Positions 7,305 through 10,265 of a stretch of 10,265 nt of DNA are shown piece after piece. The stretch comes from Pavlovales sp. CCMP2436 (Eukaryota > Haptophyta > Pavlovophyceae > Pavlovales), in the NCBI GenBank assembly GCA_026770615.1, contig MU631757.1, positions 92,821 through 103,085 on the forward strand. The letters are read 5' to 3'. The position numbers were made by a program, and so were the translations under genes. The notes under the pieces were generated by a model. That model ran no database searches, had not been told where the DNA came from, and was given only the letters and a program-made list of their open reading frames with translations. Each line of letters opens with the position of its first letter. Position 1 is the stretch's first letter.

Positions 7305-7343
7305 TGTTGTCACAAAGTTTAAACTGCACTGCTCAGTTTAAAC
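7305..7343 (+). promoter_or_regulatory. Stem-loop motif, copy 1
   Basis: The sequence tgttgtcacaa (7305-7315) is followed by a perfect 10-bp inverted repeat, gtttaaactg (7317-7326) and cagtttaaac (7334-7343), with a 7-base loop. A second copy of the 11-mer followed by a different but still paired stem is at 8271-8306. Its role as a regulatory site is inference. Confidence 0.4.
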
Positions 7344-7773
7344 GGCAATTCTTAAACGATGTCCTCGCCACACTGTCGCCGCCGCCGCCATCTTCCATGT
7401 GCCGCTGTGGTCCTCTGTCGTCATCGTCCTAACCGCCCACGTTCGACTTCCACTACAGCTTGCCGTCTCCTTATCTCGAGCTGCTGCCGCTGCCATCGTC
7501 TCCAGCCCCACACCCTCTCTCTCAGGCTCTCACCTCCCCACCGTTTCAGTTTCGTCATACTCTATTATGCTTGGCCATCTTGGGCCATAGACTGTCAACT
7601 TTCGATGGAGGAGATGACGCATATCTTGAAACAGGTCCGGGTCGTACTTGGGCTCGGAAACCTTAGGGGGGTTTTCGGTTACGGATAGGTCGGTAAGCAC
7701 GTGGCCAGACGGCTGCTCTGCCCGCCGCACGGGTTGAGGGCCTGCAGGGCGAGGAGAGCGAGGGGCTGCGGGT

Positions 7774-7848
7774 CCAAAATTCGGCGCCGATATCTCACTT
7801 TCAGTTTCCCCCAAAATTGGCATCGATCTCACTTTTCCCCAAAATTGG
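7774..7848 (+). repeat. Three short tandem units with two CArG-box matches
   Basis: Units of 28-37 bp begin with CCAAAATT and contain ATCTCACTTT. Units 2 and 3 contain ccaaaattgg at 7811-7820 and 7839-7848, each a perfect match to the CC(A/T)6GG site bound by SRF-type MADS-box factors. Unit 1 has an imperfect ccaaaattcgg. Whether any MADS protein binds here is unknown. Confidence 0.5.
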
Positions 7849-8270
7849 TATCGCCGGAACAGACTGCAAGGATGGGGGCTGCGGGAGAGGTGGGGGCTTG
7901 GGTGGCGGTTGGCTGCGACTTGCACGGCGAGGGAAGGACATGCCTGCGCTCCCGCCTGCCCTTCGTGGGTCTGCATCCCCGTTTCTAACAAGGTCGGTGT
8001 GAGCGAGGGTCAAGACGCTGGCGTGAGGCTCGCACGGTCGGGGGCTGAGGGCGAGACGGCCGGGATTGTCAGGTTGCAGGTTGGCGGCGTGCGTAAGCTG
8101 CGCCCCCTGCTTAACCCTCGTGGGGCTGTGATATAGGTCCGCGGAGTCGACGGGGCGGGGTCGGGGTAGTCACGTCGGCGAACTCGTCGGGGAAGTGGGT
8201 TTTAAGACTTTTTAAAACATACTTTTAAAATCGGTTTCCGATTATCTTCCTCCGTTGGGTGACTCCGTGA

Positions 8271-8306
8271 TGTTGTCACAAGGTTGAAGCACACGTCAGT
8301 TCAACC
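8271..8306 (+). promoter_or_regulatory. Stem-loop motif, copy 2
   Basis: The same 11-mer tgttgtcacaa (8271-8281) is followed by the inverted repeat ggttgaa (8282-8288) and ttcaacc (8300-8306). It lies 85-120 bp upstream of the start codon at 8391. The stem bases differ from copy 1 on both sides yet still pair. Confidence 0.4.
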
Positions 8307-8390
8307 GTTAAAGGCGCGCCCTGGTCTCGCGGTCAGCGGGTTGGGTCCTGTGGTGGTTGAGCCGCGGGTCCGCCCAAAGCGCAGGTTCGA

Positions 8391-10265
8391 ATGGGCTCGG
8401 ATAGAGGGACAGAGAGCGGCAGCGGCGAGGCGCCGGCCCGCCCGAAGCGCGGCTCATCCGAGCGCCTTGAGGACCTCTCGCGCGTTCTATCTCGCATGTC
8501 CCCGACACGCACAACTCGGAACGCTGGCTCGGTGGGCTTGGAGAGAGGGACAGGGAGCGGCGGCGGCAACACGCCGGCCAGCCCGAAGCGCGGCTCGTCC
8601 AAGCACCTTGAGGACATCTCGCGCGTTCTATCTGGCATGCCCCCGTCACGCGGCGAGCTCCCGTTTGCTCCTGCTGAACAGCCCAACGCAAAAACCACCA
8701 GGACGGTCTTTGCGCCTCTTGCGCCGAGGCGCCACCTCAGCGCAAAGACCTTCGCGCTGGTGCAGTCGTGTGGCGTCACACTCGTGCCGCTGGTGTGCGG
8801 CGTGATCTTCGTCATAGCCGGCGTCACACTGGCCTCTTCAGACAGCTTGGCCGTGTCGGCGTTCGGCAGCCTCGCCACCTACGTTGGACTGCCTCTACTC
8901 CTGCTGTCGATGCGGCCAACCGACCGCTGCTCGCACCGGTTTGTCTTTGCCGTCGTCATCCTCGGTGACATGTATTGCCTCGCGATCACGCTGTTCCGGT
9001 CGCCTGGCTTCCACTACGATCCGGTGTCCAGAGAGGCTGACTGCTTTGACAGAGGCCGGCTGCTCGGCAAATTCGCCACCAACGCACTCTACGCATTTGG
9101 CTTCGGCTCAGTTCTCATCTACTTCCTCGTGTACGGCACCCCGACGATCCGGTGCGACTTCGACTCCGCGCACAGAAGCGGCAGCCGCACGAACCGCGGG
9201 TCCCGTTCGAAGTTTGACCGCTCGAACAGGCGAGCAGATGCGTCGCTGCCGAGAACGACTAGACATCTCGTCGAGGTCCTATGGCGGGGATTTGGCGTGG
9301 GCTTCACTTATATCATCGCCATCGAGGTAGCCCTAGCCCCCATACTGACCCTGGCCCAAGCCCTAGCCCTAGCCCAACCCGCACTCCCCGATGCAACTGC
9401 GGCGTATGGACCGTTACTTTCCACGTGAAACCGCTGTGGACATGGCAGAGGAGGAACGCACCATGCATGTTCTCCTTATAGATCCCCCCCCCCTCTGCAT
9501 GCAGGTTCCCTATAAATGACCCCCCCCCCTCCCCCTTCGCAGCTGCTCCGGCTCGCAGTGATCATGATACTGGGACAGTCCTATTCCGCCAGTCTTTTCC
9601 CCTCGATCGCGAAACTCGTGGTCGCAGCGCTCTGCGCGTGGTAAGACAAAAACGAAATAAAATATAAAAAAGGAGGACGATACTTATAATCCCCCTTTCA
9701 TTCCTATATAATATCTATTCATAATCAGAATCATACTCAGAATTATTATCACAATCATAATCAAATAATGCTGAATACTATATTAAGTCGTCATGATCAC
9801 AATAACAACATCATTATATTTATATGTATAATTTATTCCGCTCACTGCAGGGTGTGCCTCTCCCCCTACCACAATAATGAGGTTTTTTTTTGTTTGTATT
9901 TTACTTTTACAATGACACAATAACACCATTGTTGCAGGGTGTGCCTCTCCCCCTACCACAATTTTTTTAAAAAAAAACTTTAACTTTAACTTTACTTTCA
10001 CAAAAACACGATAACACCATTGTTGCAGGGTGTGCCTCTCCCCCTACCACAAAAATGGATTTTTTTAAAAACTTTTCTTTCACGATGACACAAAAACACC
10101 CTTGTTGCAGGGTGTGTCTCTCCCCCTACCACATTTTTTCTTTCCCTTACTTGACTTACACAATAATATTAAACAACATTATTACAGGGTGTGCCTCTCC
10201 CCCTACATCCGCCGACGAGTGCACGCCTGGCTCGCGGCTTCGGGCGGCAGCATCTCCGCGGCGGC
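8391..10265 (+). CDS. Multi-pass membrane protein, three exons seen, 3' end outside window
   Basis: The family is not recognised. The start is the first ATG after an in-frame TGA at 8358-8360. The best model is exon 1 8391-9326, exon 2 9543-9640 and exon 3 10188-10265, still open at the window end: 370 complete residues. Residues 1-87 are a polar head with two 47-residue-spaced copies of a RGT-SG-PKRGSS-LEDISRVLS unit (about 5-40 and 52-87), likely cytosolic and phosphorylatable. Hydrophobic segments are at about 121-147, 152-174, 184-203, 228-248, 300-322 (across the exon 1/2 junction) and 331-350, separated by a Cys-containing loop (205-227) and a basic Ser/Arg loop (255-292). After the last segment comes an Arg-rich turn (YIRRRVHAWL). 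This suggests a six-helix membrane receptor, channel or transporter-like module at the front of a longer protein. Without splicing the ORF would stop at 9426-9428. Confidence 0.7.
8399..8650 (+). repeat. 141-bp in-frame tandem repeat in exon 1
   Basis: Two copies with a 141-bp period (about 8399-8510 and 8540-8650) encode the duplicated 47-residue head unit. A shorter diverged piece just upstream (ccgcgggtccgcccaaagcg, 8362-8381) resembles the PKRGSS-coding part, so a third, decayed unit may lie across the start codon. Confidence 0.75.
9327..9542 (+). other. Intron 1 of the membrane-protein gene
   Basis: The intron begins GTAGCC after codon GAG (phase 0) and ends in a C/T-rich tract and TTCGCAG at 9536-9542. 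The next exon then continues in the same frame as a hydrophobic segment (LLRLAVIMILG). The intron contains CCCTAGCCC units (9330-9377) and two long C runs (from 9484 and about 9520). An alternative acceptor at GCATGCAG (about 9497-9504) would give a stop after four codons. Confidence 0.65.
9641..10187 (+). other. Intron 2 of the membrane-protein gene, AT-rich
   Basis: The intron begins GTAAGA after exon 2 (two bases into a codon) and ends ATTACAG at 10181-10187. Joining TG to the following G makes Trp, and exon 3 is then open to the window end (VCLSPYIRRRVHAWL). The intron is strongly AT-rich compared with the exons and carries four upstream copies of its own acceptor region. Confidence 0.7.
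9845..10211 (+). repeat. Five-copy array of 3' splice acceptor plus exon start
   Basis: The core GCAGGGTGTGCCTCTCCCCC (first base pair differing as ACAG in the last copy, one T for C in copy 4) occurs five times, with the base after AG at 9851, 9938, 10029, 10111 and 10188, spacings 87, 91, 82 and 77 bp. The first four copies continue TACCACA and then poly(T/A) sequence; only the last continues TACATCCGCC into the open exon. The spacer parts share ACAATAACACCATTGTT-like sequence, so the whole unit was duplicated. Confidence 0.9.

Larger units (their letters stand above)
7030..8390. other. Long spacer and 5' flank of the membrane-protein gene
   Basis: No gene is supported. It holds an 8-bp-arm hairpin gtgttagg/cctaacac at about 7114-7134, a duplicated stem-loop motif (7305-7343 and 8271-8306), three CCAAAATT units at 7774-7848, and a pyrimidine-rich section at about 7380-7560. 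ORFs at 7359-7688 (+) and 7530-7991 (-) have no recognised domain. An in-frame TGA at 8358-8360 precedes the next gene. Confidence 0.5.

Noticed and set aside
7530..7991. Minus-strand ORF of 153 codons as a gene
   Set aside because: Part of it is made of the tandem CCAAAATT units, codon use is mixed and no motif is recognised. A short exon in its second half (YDPDLFQDMRHLL) cannot be excluded but is not supported by splice signals I could place.
8383..8400. B-box-like AGGTTCGAATGGG suggesting a tRNA gene
   Set aside because: The five bases on each side do not pair and no cloverleaf can be drawn; the site overlaps the start of the membrane-protein gene.
8284..8805. 173-codon ORF overlapping the start of the membrane-protein gene in another frame
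   Set aside because: It is a shadow of the in-frame 141-bp repeat region; its product is Arg/Ala-rich and lacks the membrane segments that the chosen frame shows.
9845..10211. CRISPR-like array
   Set aside because: The spacers are AT-rich, similar to one another and of unequal length, and the repeats match the exon start. The locus is a eukaryotic intron.

Overview
The window looks like nuclear DNA of a GC-rich single-celled eukaryote. The evidence is GT-AG introns, a BET1-type SNARE exon, GC-rich coding blocks with C or G at most third positions, AT-rich introns and spacers, and several small non-autonomous repeat elements. An alga such as a haptophyte fits this style, but that placement is inference; nothing here is a decisive lineage marker.

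Layout from left to right. Positions 1-156 are the 3' part of an intron and 157-309 is the last exon of a BET1-like Qc-SNARE gene (+), found by reading splice signals rather than a long ORF. Positions 310-867 are spacer and 5' flank with short repeats. Positions 868-2211 (+) encode a 447-residue coiled-coil protein with a Ser/Pro-rich tail. About 35 bp after its stop lies a repeat block: an inverted, truncated copy (2246-2561) beside a more complete terminal-inverted-repeat element (2578-3047). A very AT-rich stretch (3179-3537) follows; it may be an intron of a minus-strand gene. Positions 4017-5210 (-) encode a 397-residue low-complexity protein with a short basic segment. Positions 5211-8390 are mostly non-coding: poly(A) tracts, a 68-bp imperfect palindrome (6359-6426), tandem TA-flanked MITE-like elements (6714-7027), a stem-loop motif present twice (7305-7343 and 8271-8306), and two CArG-box-like sequences. 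From 8391 to the window end runs a multi-exon (+) gene for a multi-pass membrane protein: exon 1 8391-9326, exon 2 9543-9640, exon 3 10188-10265 and beyond.

The most unusual structure is in the second intron of that membrane-protein gene. Its 3' splice acceptor plus roughly the first 20 bases of the next exon occur five times at 77-91 bp spacing. Only the last copy continues into an open exon. Each of the first three would, if used, lead quickly to a stop codon; the fourth runs into exon 3 out of frame.

The genes do not form an evident pathway. They are on both strands, well separated, and look like independent single-gene units with mobile elements in the spacers.
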